64,000 nucleotides of DNA, taken from Eucalyptus grandis (Eukaryota; Streptophyta; Magnoliopsida; Myrtales; Myrtaceae). The number at the start of each line of letters is the position of its first letter. Positions within the stretch are counted from its first letter, which is position 1. Below the pieces are notes generated by a model that ran no database searches, was not told where the DNA came from, and was given only the letters and a program-made list of their open reading frames with translations. Positions 1 to 11,503 of the stretch are shown piece by piece. The stretch covers positions 38,472,072 through 38,536,071 of the forward strand of contig NC_052614.1 in NCBI RefSeq assembly GCF_016545825.1. The letters are read 5' to 3'. The translations under genes were made by a program, and so were the position numbers.

Positions 1-886
1 ACTAGATATGTTAACGTGCTCGGATTTGAATTCTCTCTTGGTGATCTTTCAGTGTGAAGGTATCAAACTTCTATTGCGCATTCCCACCAAACTCTCTATT
101 TAGCTGCTTATTGCGCGTGCACAGAATTTTTGCCGGATTCTGTGTCTTTTTACTCTTTTTCCCCATTTTTCAGTTCTTGCTTTTCTTTCACTTCTCCCGA
201 ACGTCTTCGCACCCATGCGCTGCTCTTTCTTTCCATGCACTTAAAGAATGGCTAAGTTTTGTTTCCATTAATTCTTAGGAAGTACCATGTTGAGCTTGAA
301 ATTGTCCTTTTCTTCTAAGTAACTGCACAAATATGCTCAGATGGCATTGCCAGATTGGGTCTTGGAGCCCACCTGGAAAAAAAAAAGGGGACCAAAAACC
401 CGAATTGCATTTCCGGCTCGAGTCTCAGTTCGAGTCATAGCTCACAGATATTACTTATGTTTCGGTTTGAGTCGGGTTTTATGGATATCCCACCTAATCC
501 GAGCTGTTGACACTCAACAGTCCATGCACATGTAAAACCTATAATATCATTTAGGAGGAGACGATGACCAACTTCGAATTTTTCTATAACTTTAGAGAAT
601 TTTGAAATTCCAATTTATCATAGACAACATTTCAATTTAATAACATTGCAAGTTGGAACAGATCGTGCCATCTTCGCTCATAAATTTGTGAACGAGGTTC
701 TACATTTTGACATGCCAAAGTTTTAAAACCGTCTTTGCCCTCAATATTTTCCATTCATTTTTCATCTACATTTTTCATGTCAAACTGAATTTTATCTTTT
801 ATCTCATCATTAAAATTAGATTTTTTTGGGAAGTCTTGCCTTAAAGTTCGTTTTTGTTGTAATGTTTTCTTGTGTTGTTTTCATAA
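1..886. other. AT-rich intergenic sequence, no gene recognised
   Basis: Two short frames (54-278 and 341-535) occur here but have no recognisable domain, and one is a hydrophobic run from T-rich sequence. The last ~80 bases resemble the DNA just before 44,150, so the right edge belongs to the duplicated block annotated at 1,855-4,215. I see no promoter, RNA gene or repeat that I can name. Confidence 0.5.
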
Positions 887-1854
887 AAATTACCTAAAAA
901 GTCATAAACTGTTACAATTGTACCGATTCAGGCTTATTTTTTGGCCAATTGATTTCTAATCCTTTTGCAATTGTGTCAATTTAATCCATCTACCCAAATT
1001 TGGCTAGCCAATGTTGACGTGGACGCCAAGTAGCACCGGCATAATTTTTTTAAATAATTTTCTATTTTTTTCGATTTTTTTAATTATTTGTTTAGATTTT
1101 TTTTTCCTTTTTCTTCTTTCTCTATTTTTTCCTCCCCCTCCTTCCTCCTTCTTTCGGTGATCGACCAAAGGTGAGGGCCGGTCGCTGGATTGAAGTGGCT
1201 GATCGGTGGTGAGCTCACCTCGCTATCATTGGGCAAGGGTGAGTCTCACCAGTGGATCAACAAGTTTGACCTCGCTAGACTTGGGTGAGGGTGAGCTCGC
1301 CCAACCACTAGTGAGGCTTGCCCTGGGGATCGGTGCACCCTTGCCCAGATCCAGCAAGGGCGAGCCTTGCCATCACTAGGTGAGCTAGAGAGAGAGAGAG
1401 AGAGAGATTGAAGAAGGGCTGCTTTGCCACCATGAGCTCAAGGCTGTCCATTTTAGCAATGCCATCCATAGATCTTCAATGGGTACTCCTTACTCCTTTT
1501 TTGTCTTCTTCATGTCTTGCCCAGCGAGAGTGAGGCAAAATCGCCACTGGCCGGCCTCCTTAATTCGGTGACCGGTCCTCCCCTCTAGTCCGTCGTCGGA
1601 AGAAGGAGGAAGGAGGGGGAGGAAGGAAAAAAAAGGAAAAAAAAGATAAAAAATCAATTAAAAATTTGATTTTTAAAAAAATTAAAACATTATTCGTTAG
1701 CATCGACTAGCACCGGCCGGCCAAATTTTGCTAGATGGACTGAATTAGCACAATTGCAAAAGATTTAGGACTCAATTGGCAATAAATAAATAAATTTAGG
1801 GCTAAATGATATAATTACAATAGATTTAGAATTTTTTTGGTAATTTTCTCATTA
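887..1854. mobile_element. Non-autonomous Mutator-like TIR element
   Basis: The ends are inverted copies of each other. The left end reads AAAATTACCTAAAAAGTC and continues with a 'cannot tell from C/T' version of the right end read backwards (ACCAAAAAAATTCTAAATC). The terminal similarity extends about 100 bp. The interior is GC-rich with repeated 'ggtgagctcacc'-like, CTCGCC and CTTGCC motifs, a composition typical of captured-GC MULE derivatives in plants. There is no transposase frame. It sits inside the duplicated kinase-flank block, since the DNA on both sides aligns with uninterrupted sequence near 44,140-44,170. A clean target duplication was not found, so the exact ends may be off by several bases. 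A second, truncated copy lies at about 48,930-49,342. Confidence 0.6.
1386..1407. repeat. (GA)n microsatellite
   Basis: An uninterrupted GA dinucleotide run inside the TIR element interior. Confidence 0.9.
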
Positions 1855-4215
1855 TTTTTCCTACTTCTCAAACAACAATTCTATATGTTCCATTTTACAT
1901 ATCATTTAAATATCAACCTAATTTTGGAAGCTTATGGTACACTTTTTGTTCTACCCTTTTCGACATTGGTTCCTCATTTTGATTATGACTTGTTAATGCA
2001 ATATTTAAGTTTTTTCCAAAATTAAAATATAAGTTTACTTCACTTTTTAATTCAAAGCTCTTTTCACATCTCTTATCTTGTCATAATCATATCTTCTAAA
2101 AAAAAAATCCGTCAAGGAAAAAAAAGTGTTAGTTATTCTTTTCTATAATTTAATCTTGATGGTGATCATCAATTTAAATGTCATTCATATTTTCCACTTG
2201 TGATTAGACATCTTACTTATTTCAAAACTAAATTCATATTCTTGAATCAAAAGTATTTTTGTTGAGAAATAGGTTTTAATTTAGATGACTAGTATAAAGC
2301 TTTTTCATAGGAGAAAGTGTTTATAATTACAATATTTTTTCCTATTAACATAAGAGAGCACATCTGTGCATGCCCCCGCGCGCGCGCATATATATATTGA
2401 GTTAAGCAAACTCGATGATCATTTAACCTCCAAATTAAAAAAAAAAAAAATTCATGAATAGCCCATGTATATGTTTAAAATAACTATGAATGCACATAAT
2501 ATTGATGGACAAAATTATAATTAACAATAATTAAGATGATTGGCGAGTCATAACTGACTTTTGTAGCTTTTAAATTTGAATTCAAAATAACTATTTAAGT
2601 ATTCCATAAAACTAGGAACTTTCCTTTTACGACAATTGAGATTATATTTAAAAAAAAAAAAGAAGCTCACGCTATTTCCTATCCTCAAATAGCTTTACAA
2701 GCACCGTAACTTTGAATGGCCCAAAATAGTCCTAAGTGGGATCTCTTATGGGCAAAATTGATGAAAGTGGGAATGTTACTTTTAGTATGGATCAATCAAT
2801 CTAATTATTTTTTATTAATCTTTCATAAACCCTTGTTTCTTTTCCTTTTGTGTTCCAAATGGAGAAGTTTACACAGTTATCACTCTTTTACGAGAGTCAT
2901 ATCATATTCGAGTATTATAATGAATTTAGTGATCAATATTCTAATTTAAAAGAATATTGAAAAGCATATTTATTTATGATGTCTTTCTCAAGTTTAATCT
3001 CTAATAAATCCTATACATATACAAGTTTTTAGTTCAAGCTTAATTAGGGGATTCCTTGGTTAAAGTGGTGAACTCTTTATGACTATAATTGATATTTAAG
3101 ACATGTTAAATAATAAATATCATCAACAGGGTTCAAGCTCATAAGGAGAAAACCCTTAATATAAATCAGCTTGTGCATTTTAGTAAGTAGAACAGAGGAA
3201 ATGGAATTTGTATGCAAACGAACGAAAATATCATAACAGGTGGAATAAAACATTATTATATTGACTAATACAGAGAGTTTTGTACTTTCACGATAATGCA
3301 GAAATTTTGCAATTAGCAACTTTCAGGAATGAACGGTTCCAAGGTTGGTAGAATCCAAACTTGGAATCTTAAACTTATTTTGTTAGGACTAGTTCCCAAT
3401 TTCTATTTTTGAAATTTGGAATCTACCTCATAGACCTCAACACCTACCCTTGAATCAACCTTCTTGATCCGGTCCGGTTATAGGGTCTACTCGGGACTGA
3501 CCTATCCTTTTTATTCATTTTTTTATTTCTTAAAAGAATAAACTTTAGTGAACCATCTTATTTATTTCTCTGACATTTTAACTGTATGCTCTTTTTCAAG
3601 AAAACAAACCCAACACCTCCTCTTTCAACCCAAAACTTTCGCCAAAATTTTTTATCGAGAATGTTTCATGTATACTCAAGACGTGTTCCAAAGTATTGGA
3701 CCAAATGGTGTTTTTAAAGGTTCACACTGCAATATCTTGTCCCCATTAATCTTTTATCGAGTCGAGTCTAAGTTCAAATAAATTTCCCCTATCTGATAAC
3801 AATCTGTATTAATTTCTTAAAAAATAAGTGTTTATTTTGCTACCCATTTCCTAAAATAATTTAAATCACACTTTCCCTTCTTTTACTTTTTTTATATTAT
3901 GTGTGTCTGTGTTATTATTCAATAAAATTCTGTATGTGAAGCAATTACATCTTCATCTAGGGATTATTAAAAATATTGGAAAGCATTAAGTATGTATATC
4001 ACATACCAATAATGTTATTGGGAAAACTCACATATTATATAGTATTAGATTCCTTCACTCGCTCGGTTACACCTCTATTGTCCAGCTCGCAACCTCAACA
4101 AGACCCTTATGTTAGAAAGCCCATGTTTGAGACGTCAAACGGCCCTACCCTAGCGCGACTTAGCCCAACCCACTTGGGGTCGAGCCTGGCCCGACCCGGC
4201 CCAATTTGTGGTTTG
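1855..4215. repeat. Segmental duplicate A/B of the kinase upstream region
   Basis: This block aligns in order and orientation with 44,150-45,300. Matching stretches include 1,860-2,580 with 44,160-44,780 and 3,730-4,215 with 44,900-45,300 (both contain 'caatatcttgtcccc' and 'ctacccatttcctaaaat' or close variants). The second copy lies upstream of the intact kinase gene (minus strand), so this copy probably marks the upstream flank of a kinase gene that once stood to its left, or is a dispersed flank copy. About 2,960-3,700 has no counterpart and no recognisable gene. A short CG/TA dinucleotide run lies at 2,377-2,398. Confidence 0.65.
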
Positions 4216-4500
4216 TAAAACAGAGAGCTTATTAGGGGGCCCCGCCTTCTCGTCCATCCACACAGAGGAGGAGTTGGGTATCGACAAGGCAGATGCTCGT
4301 GGTAAGCCGCTTTGTCCATTCTGACTGCTCTTGCTGATTTTGAGGACAGTCCTTTAGTATCGGAGATCGCCCAGTCATTCTTGTTGCCGCTTATTTTGCA
4401 ATATTTAGCTGTTTACATCAAGGTTCTTAGAGTTTTGGTGTCTCTTATTTCCTAACTGCATGTCCTTAATCTTATTCTTACAGGTTTGGCAGTTTTCTTA
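4216..4500. other. Unassigned segment with possible splice-like signals
   Basis: No gene is recognised. A short open stretch (about 4,265-4,297) ends at a GTAAGC and a TTCTTACAG lies at 4,473-4,482, so a small exon pair is conceivable. Nothing identifies a product and the signals are individually common. Confidence 0.15.
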
Positions 4501-5597
4501 CACAAACTAAAGATAGCAGGGTCATGGTAAGATTGTAGCTAAGAGTTCTTCGGATTGGTGGTAAAGGAAAGATGCGAGTATTTGTTCATTGAAGATCCCA
4601 AAGTCACGAATACAGCGACATGCATCCTCTTTTTGACTCATTTGTTTGACACTCAGCTGCGAGATGAGAAATATCACATGAACTCTTAGTATTTATAAGG
4701 AATACATGGAGTTCATGACCTTCTGCATTGAGGTTATAAGATGAGACGCGGATTCGTGTTTCCAGTCTGTTAGCAGCTTCTTTCATTAAGATTCAATTTT
4801 GCCCCAGCAAGAACTGCATAGTAGAGAAAAGCAAAGCTTGGTCTGTATTTTTGTTTGTTTGATCTGAGCACAACTTCTAGCTTAGATTGTTGCGGTTGGT
4901 GGTGTCAGGCCTGCTGGGAGGTTGCCCTTGGGCCCCGACACCTTCGTTTTCGGTAAAGATAGGATTCGGTGCGGGCATAAGGGTATGTCCCTTGTCGCAT
5001 ATTAGCGACATATTCGGAATGTGGCGAGGTGGAGCAGACGCATATAACCCACCACTCTCTCCAGAATCGGCCTCACTCTTATATACAGCAAATCGATAGC
5101 TCTCTGTAGATTGATTTGAGAAGTGAGCTTTCACGGTATCACCACGGTTGCGAATCGTTCTTTGAGAATAAAATCTGATTGAGTCATTAATTAGTTATTG
5201 CGGGCTCATTTTGATATTTTCAAATACTACTCTAAAGATAGAGGAATTATTGTTGACGAACTCCATTTTCCCCTTTTCTTGGTAAAAAAGGAGTCTGACT
5301 CTCTACATTACAACATATTCCTTGATCATGCGAGTCGTGTTAATCAATATAATTTATATGTTAGGTTGAATCCCCAAGCTACTAGTACTCATTAGCAACA
5401 CTAATATAGATCCATCCAAAGGCATTTGTGGGCATCAGAGGAGCAATCATCTTGCATTATATAGTATTATGATATAGCAGTGCAAATAAAAAGACAAAAT
5501 CTTTAGGTACTACTACAGTATAATGCCAAGGATATTAATAATATCATCCGGTAGCTACCTCTAGTTCTGCAGTTTTCTTCAAAGGCTTGGAATAGCA
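4501..5597. repeat. Kinase 3'-flank duplicate C (target of copia insertion)
   Basis: This block aligns with 39,788-40,930, the 3' flank of kinase pseudogene 3, and partly with 28,215-28,600, 31,365-31,740 and 33,240-33,585. Shared landmarks are 'gacatgcatcctctttttg', 'catgaactcttag' and 'tgccccagc.agaactgc'. The block runs directly up to the copia insertion at 5,603. Its continuation after the insertion is the 3' end of kinase pseudogene 1, exactly as 40,930 runs into pseudogene 3. No coding sequence was recognised in it. Confidence 0.7.
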
Positions 5598-5602
5598 ACC
5601 CC

Positions 5603-6314
5603 TGTTGTAATTATAATTATGGTTAATGGATCAACGAAAGCCAATAAATTAAGATACGTTTTTTCTATTCATGTATCTCTTTTGGATTCATGAATTTCCT
5701 CAACTTTTATGTTCACGTATCTATTGAATTCATGAATTCCCTAGATTCATGTATCTTTTAGTTCATATATTTATTGAGTTCATGAATCTCTTGAATTCAT
5801 GTATCTTTGGATACATGAATCTCGTGGATACACGCGTCTATTTAATTCATGTATCTTTGTAGTACATGAACTAAAAATTATCTATAAATAGATGGGAGCA
5901 TAAAGCTTCATTACGGTTTTTTGGTTTTGGTTTTTCCGACTCGATTCCAAAAGGCTTTGATATATTTTTCTACTTTTCTAATTTTTCTGAGTGTGCTGGT
6001 TCAATTGAACGGTTCGATAGAGTCCTGTTTGCATAGTGCTAATCCAAACAGGTTCGAGGTGTTGTATCTTGGGAGGCATAATTCGTGAATCTGCGGAGCA
6101 CCATTGGTAGGAACTAATCACCTTAAGGAGATTCGGTTATCCGTACCTCACCTCCAATTTTATGTTATTTTTCAGTGATATCTTATTTTATTCTTCTCCA
6201 AGATTTGTAAGTTTACATAAAAGGAATAATATTATAAAGTTGTTATCATCTTCTTTACATTGATGTTCTGATTATGACAAACAGTTTGTGTTTTCTTTGG
6301 ATTAATTTCCAACA
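5603..6314 (+). repeat. 5' LTR of the copia element
   Basis: It starts TGTTGTAATTAT and ends TTCCAACA, and aligns over its length with 11,504-12,255. It contains repeated 'attcatg(t/a)atct' motifs, and a TATAAATAG box at about 5,883-5,891 that is also present in the other LTR, so it probably carries the element promoter. Confidence 0.88.
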
Positions 6315-6367
6315 ATCTTAAGGCGATTATGTCACTCACTATTTGTTGTTCTTGTCAGATTATTGAG

Positions 6368-6779
6368 ATGGTTGAAAACAATCAAATGTCTTTCAATGTC
6401 CCGAATGTTTTAGGAGATGTTCCTATGGTCGATTTGACCTTTGCTATGGAAGATGTTCAACCCTCAAGGTCTGAATTTGTAGTAGCCAATGCTATGGGCC
6501 CTTGGGCTAACACCAATTTTGGTGGTGCAAGTACAAGTCATACGACTGGTATGCTCAGGACTGTTTTTCAGAACAGTATAGGCCAAATGGCTTTTGGCTC
6601 TGTTTCTGGAGGGATGGTTCAACGAACCTTGCCTACTGTGATGGCAACACCTCCAGTTACAGCTAATGAGAAACCGGAGAAATTCACCGGAGTGGGCTTT
6701 AAACAGTGGCAGCAGAAGATGTTCTTCTATCTGACCATGCTCAATTTGACGAAATATTTATTGGAGGTGTGCCTGATAA
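6368..6779 (+). pseudogene. Copia gag, 5' part (interrupted)
   Basis: ATG at 6,368 follows the 5' LTR. The frame reads an N-terminal spacer, then a motif close to 'EKFTGVGFKQWQQKMFFYL' and 'LNLTKYL', which is the start of the gag/UBN2 region seen in plant copia elements. The frame shifts shortly before the insertion point at 6,780. The remainder of gag resumes after the nested unit at 10,046. It encodes no functional protein as it stands. Confidence 0.75.
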
Positions 6780-9045
6780 TGTGGCATCCCAAAAATTCAA
6801 GACAAGCTCTAAGGTGTATTAAAGCCCATAATTAGGTAATGAAATTACCTATGGTTTGTGCTTTAGCCATTAGTTTTCTCTTAGGACTAAGTAATATATG
6901 CTTGTGTTCATGATTCTTTTTATTTATTTGTTAATGAGAATAATCTATTCTTGGCTATGCACCTCATAGACTAAATTCCTATAAATAAAATGTTACAAGA
7001 TTTTGGCCATGTGGAATTTAGGTTTGGGCCTTAGGCCCAAGAGTGGATTTTGATGGGCCAAGATGGCCGGCCCATTGAAGCCCACGAAGGGGCTGTCGTC
7101 GGCCACAATGGAGGCCGGCCCAATTGAGGCCCAAGAGGAGTGGCCGGCCCAAATTCCCCAAGCCCATCTTGCATGTGACATGCCAAGTGGCCAAAAGGGG
7201 CTTGCATGCATTGGCTTGTGGTGAGGCAAGTGATGATTGCAAATGATGGAGATTTGGGGGAACAAAAAGGGGAGAGAGAGAGAGTGGCCGGTTGGGGTTT
7301 CCGTCCAAGCCAAAGGGAGAGAGAGAGTTGCGAGAGAGAGAGAGGGAGTTGCGCGAGAGAGAGTGAGGCCGAGAGAGGAGGAGAAAGAGTCGCTCGCCGT
7401 TCGTCCGCCCGTTGCCGCCCGTTCGTCCGCCGTGTGCCATCGTTCTCTTGAGTTTAGAGGCAAGTTAGGATCCACTTTATACTCTTGCATGTATGTCTTT
7501 CATGTGTGGTTGAAATCTAGGATGATTAGAGGCAATAGACCGAAGCTAATGTGGTTTGTTCTTGAAAATGCTTGCTGATCTCGTGTAAACCGCCTGACCC
7601 AGAAACTTGTGGAGGCTTGCATGCATGTTTCGAGTTCTATTTTGACTTTAATTCCTTCATGAAAGTTGTAGCCAACATCTTAAATTACAACATACTAAAA
7701 TTTGGTACAAAATGGTGGAGATTTAATGGGTCAAACCCTCATCCTACGAAGACACTAGATTTGGAACTATTTTGCTGACGTTTTGGTAGATTTGTGGTTG
7801 CATGTTGATTTTTATTAAGAATATCTCTTCGACTTCTTCATGAGACTTGTAGAGAACATCTTAAAGATTAACATACGCAAATTTGAAGTGAAATGAGCAA
7901 GTGTAGCCTAGTGAATTGACTTACTCTTGAAGACGGTAAATCTGGAGACGTGGTACTGGACACCCGAGACTTCATGGATCCATATGGTGACTGTTATTTG
8001 GAAATTTGACTTAGATCCCTAATGAAAGTTGTAGGGGACCTCTTGAAGTAAAACATATCCAAATTTCAGAGTAAATGAAGAAGAATAAGTGGGTAAAAAC
8101 TCGGTATTTCGAAGATGACTACACTGGACGCTTCGGTGTGAGAACCAGAAGCTTCGGACGACTATAGGAAATTATCTAAAACGAATCTAGCCTAGAAGTA
8201 TTCATGAAAAATCTTAGTGTCTTAACTATAACCTGGAAAAATTTCATAATTTTTGGAGGTCGTTCGGGTATTTTAATCGAATTATTTCAAAAACTGCACA
8301 TTCTGTTTCTATCCGAAATTGCATGCTGTATTAGTGTGAATTATATCTTTCGTGTGGAACTCTATTGGGCATGTGTTTTTCATGAAATCATTATCTTATT
8401 GTCTTGTCTATCACGTGTCTTGATTTCATGATTTTTGAGAATCATATGGATATTTAATTTAAATATTTTCTAAAATGGTACAAGCTGGAATTTAATAAAC
8501 TTCAAAAAGGCATGATAAATGGACTATTCTAAATTGTACGAATTCCATGAATTTTATTGTTATGAATGATTGTGTCTTGCTGCATGTATGATGATGACTG
8601 GAGACGCATGTATGAATCAAAAGATAGAAGTGATTTTGTTTGCCATTACATCATGTGCCATGCTGAGTTGAGACCTAAATTGGTGAACATGAACTATGAT
8701 AAATGAGGAAACTGTTTGAGGCGGTTGATAATGCCCTGGGAGTATCAGGATGCCCGGGATGGGGGGTGCCGGATGGCCTCGGGAGTTTTGAGATGCCCGG
8801 AATGGTTGGGTGCCGGAAGCCTCGGAGGTCTTTGCCCGAGGGGATGCCTCGTGATGCCAGTTGGGATGCAAGATGCCCGAAATGTGGGGGTGCCGGATGC
8901 CCGGTAGCCTTAAATGGCTGAATGCCGGAGGTTTTTCTCGCGATGCCAGGATGGGGTGCGAGTGGTAAAGTATGAGATGAAATTGATGATCCCGAGAAAG
9001 AGTGATGTTGTGATCGAAATTGAAAGTTAAAAGTGGAAATTGAAT

Positions 9046-9175
9046 CATGCATATATGATATGATGATGATCACCTATGGCATGATGACATGCATATATGA
9101 TATGATGATGATCACCTATGGCATGATGACTTGCATATATGATATGATGATGATCACCTGTGGCACGATGACATG
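9046..9175. repeat. ~42-bp minisatellite, three copies
   Basis: The unit contains 'gatatgatgatgatcacc' followed by 'tatggcatgatgac' and repeats three times. The same family of repeat occurs at the same place in the other three LTR-like units, with different copy number and drift. Confidence 0.8.
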
Positions 9176-9227
9176 TATGTGATATGATTGTGATGAGGAT
9201 GTATGATGGTATATGCATCGCTTCAAG

Positions 9228-9355
9228 GTAAGTAGGCTTGGATGCATGACTGACATGTATTATGTTGCAATTGTATTGTATGATGCATTGAGTGGTTATT
9301 GGATCCTTTACCTACTGAGTGGTTGTACTCACCCCTTTGGGGATCAACATTTCAG
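9228..9355 (+). other. Putative intron before the conserved 83-codon frame (copy 1)
   Basis: The donor is AAG|GTAAGT at 9,228 and the acceptor is ACATTTCAG ending at 9,355, giving 128 bp. Equivalent donor/acceptor pairs bound 138 bp in copy 2 (27,129-27,266) and 111 bp in copy 3 (19,538-19,648, minus). Copy 4 keeps the donor (GTGAGT) but its acceptor has become TTTCAT. General similarity among the copies could also conserve these motifs without function. Confidence 0.4.
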
Positions 9356-9364
9356 ATTAGCAGG

Positions 9365-9616
9365 ATGCCGCTCCCTGCTGTCACGCGGGGCGTATTTTAC
9401 GGCCTTCCTTCAGATGTAGAGGTCGAGTGTGTGGAGATCGACTGTCCCACAATTCCTGGACTGACTTTTATTCGAGTGTGCGCCTAAGTGATGTATGACG
9501 TGGGCCTGGCTGGGGGCCCTGTCATTCAGGAGTTTATATCCGTCCATGTTCATCGAGACGGAGCGATGCGTGGGATGTTGCCGCTGCCACCGCCTGATGC
9601 ACCGGGATGGGTGTGA
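9365..9616 (+). pseudogene. Conserved LTR-borne 83-codon frame, copy 1 (one in-frame stop)
   Basis: The frame starts MPLPAVTRG, has LPSDVEVEC and GLTFIRV in the middle, and ends PPPPPDAPGWV then TGA. It has exactly the same 252-nt length as copies 2 and 3. A single in-frame TAA at 9,485-9,487 breaks it. There is no signal peptide or membrane segment, and I recognise no named domain. It lies in the last quarter of the LTR-like unit, ten bases after the intron-like acceptor, and an AATAAA lies 190 nt after the stop. It is either a small protein gene carried by the parent retroelement or a captured host exon. Confidence 0.6.
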
Positions 9617-10045
9617 GGGCCCGTGCGTGAGAAGTAGGAGTTGCAACTTTTTGGGATGTTAGCCGACACTAGTTGATGGGAGATCTTGCACGATAGACAT
9701 AGTGGGTCGAGTGTTTCTTTTTGAGGTTGTGGCCGAGCGTAGTTAAAAATCTTGGCCTTTCTTTTGATGTACCGACCCAAGAAAAATCCATCATGAAAAT
9801 ATGTAAATAAAAGTGTCTGGGCTCTATCTTTTCTTATGATGTTCAGTGGTGTGCAATTGTATCATGGTTTTGGAGGGAGAGATGGCGAAATTAAATTTTG
9901 CTTCCGCTAATGAGTCGCGCTGGGACCGTTTTCAAAAAAAAAAAAAAAGAAGTCTATGAACTTCGATGCTTCTTCTAAGAGATGTAATTAGGTGTAGCAT
10001 TAGGTGCCTGTGGCTCCTTAAGGAGGTTCGGGGTGTCACATATAA

Positions 10046-10466
10046 TTAGTCCAAACGAGCAAGATGTCACGACGCTCGGTGCATTGGAGGCTTGGAAGCA
10101 CGGGGACTTCTTATGCCGAAATTATATCTTAACTGTTTAGTGAATTCTTTTTATAATGTTTATTGTAATGTTGAATCTACTAAACAGTTATGGGAGTCCT
10201 TAGAGAAAAAATACAAAACTGAGGATGCCAGCACCAAGAAATTTGTGGTTGCCAAATTCTTGAACTACGAGATGGTGGATTCTAAATCTGTCATGAGTCA
10301 GGTTCAAGAATTGCAATTAATTCTTAGTGACATCTCGGCTGAGGAAATGATACTTAGTGAATCATTCCAAGTGGCGGCTATGATTGAGAAATTGCCTCGG
10401 GCTGGTCAGACTTCAAAATTATTTGAAGCACAAACGAAAGAGAATATAGTTCAATCAATTTCAAGG
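10046..10466 (+). pseudogene. Copia gag, 3' part (UBN2-type domain)
   Basis: The frame has 'ALEAWKHGDFLCRNYIL'-like sequence followed by 'LWESLEKKYKTEDA', 'KKFVVAKFLNYEMVDSKSV' and 'QVQELQLIL'. This is the classic UBN2/gag-polypeptide region of plant Ty1/copia elements. It continues the gag interrupted at 6,779. Near 10,415-10,466 it leaves gag and joins integrase sequence without the intervening nucleocapsid or protease, marking an internal deletion. Confidence 0.8.
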
Positions 10467-10745
10467 AGTTTTGTGCTAGTTTTGGAATAATTCTCCAAGC
10501 GATTGCACCTTATACTCCACAACAAAATGGAGTTGTTGAACGATTGAACGGGACACTAAAAGAGATGGCTAACGCCATGCTTTTGAGTTCAGGTTTACCT
10601 CATAACTTGTGGGGGCAGACAATTTTAATTGCAAATTTTATTCTTAATAAAATACCCCACAAAAAGACATATAAAACTTCATACGAGTTATGGAATGAAA
10701 AGTTGTCATCCTACAATTTTCTAAAAGTGTGGGGGTGCATAATGT
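10467..10745 (+). pseudogene. Copia integrase core fragment
   Basis: The translation reads 'APYTPQQNGVVERLNGTL', 'NAMLLSSGLPHNLWG' and a final 'KVWGC', the C-terminal part of the copia integrase catalytic core with its conserved PQQNG..ER motif. It is truncated at both ends. After a further deletion the RNase H tail (ENIADPLTKGLSRE) appears at about 10,850-10,895 in another frame. Confidence 0.85.
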
Positions 10746-11503
10746 GATTTATAACGGTAAATCTAGACACATTTGTCGTAGACACAATACCGTAAGCAGT
10801 TGCTCTCAAATTGAATCATTTCTTTAGACTTTGTAAAGTCAAAGGAAAATATTGCAGATCCACTGACAAAAGGTTTGTCAAGAGAGTAGATAAACTGTGC
10901 ATCGAGAGAAATGGGTTTAAGAGCCTTAACCCAATAAAGATATTCCATGGTGGAAACTTTACCTATGCGATTGGAGATCCCATGGTCTAGGTTCAATAGG
11001 TCAACGCAAATTTTGGAAACTCTAGTATAAGCACCGCCTCCCATTCCTATGATGCAACAGTGCTTTCCTACAGCATTATTAAGGATACGCTATGTGTTTA
11101 ATGATTCCTATAACTTGCAATGTAATATCCAAGTGAGATATGGTAGGATATCTTTAAAAGGAATGCACCTATATGGGTGGAGCTGGCCAACTCTATGAAA
11201 ATCTTTAAATGCTAGATTTTCTAAAGCACGCATGAATCTCGAGAGGTTCAAGGCCGAAAGAACAAACACAACCGAGAACCAATCTTGAATTGAAAAAACT
11301 TTGTGTGAGGTTTATTGTCTAGGCTTATACAAACAACTGGCAATTCAAGGCTTAGTCCATCGACTAGTTAAGTAAGTCCGATATGCTTTCACTAAAGAAG
11401 ATTCAAAGCGAAAGCTACCTATCTTGATGCAGTGTATTTCAATAGGCAATGCTCAGATTCCTTCGAGTCAAAAATGTTTTGTTGATCCATTAATGTGGGG
11501 GAT

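Larger units (their letters stand above)
6780..10040 (+). mobile_element. LTR-like unit, copy 1 (nested in copia gag)
   Basis: It starts TGTGGCATCCC and ends GGGGTGTCACA, giving TG...CA ends with short inverted similarity. It is flanked by GATAA (6,775-6,779) and TATAA (10,041-10,045), a 5-bp target duplication with one mismatch. It measures 3,261 bp. It contains a GA-rich block (about 7,260-7,400), a conserved AG|GCAAGT at 7,458-7,465, tandem repeats, a GTAAGT/TTTCAG intron-like pair, the conserved 83-codon frame and an AATAAA at 9,806-9,811. No gag/pol, primer site or polypurine tract was found, so a solo LTR of a long-LTR Gypsy element is the simplest reading, though a non-autonomous element cannot be excluded. 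Three more copies occur at 13,838, 14,970 and 23,068. Confidence 0.8.

Noticed and set aside
6993..7578. Overlapping long frames on both strands
   Set aside because: They run through the GA/TC-rich block of LTR-like copy 1 and read as Ser/Leu- or Arg/Glu-rich low complexity. The equivalent regions of copies 2-4 do not keep the same frames.
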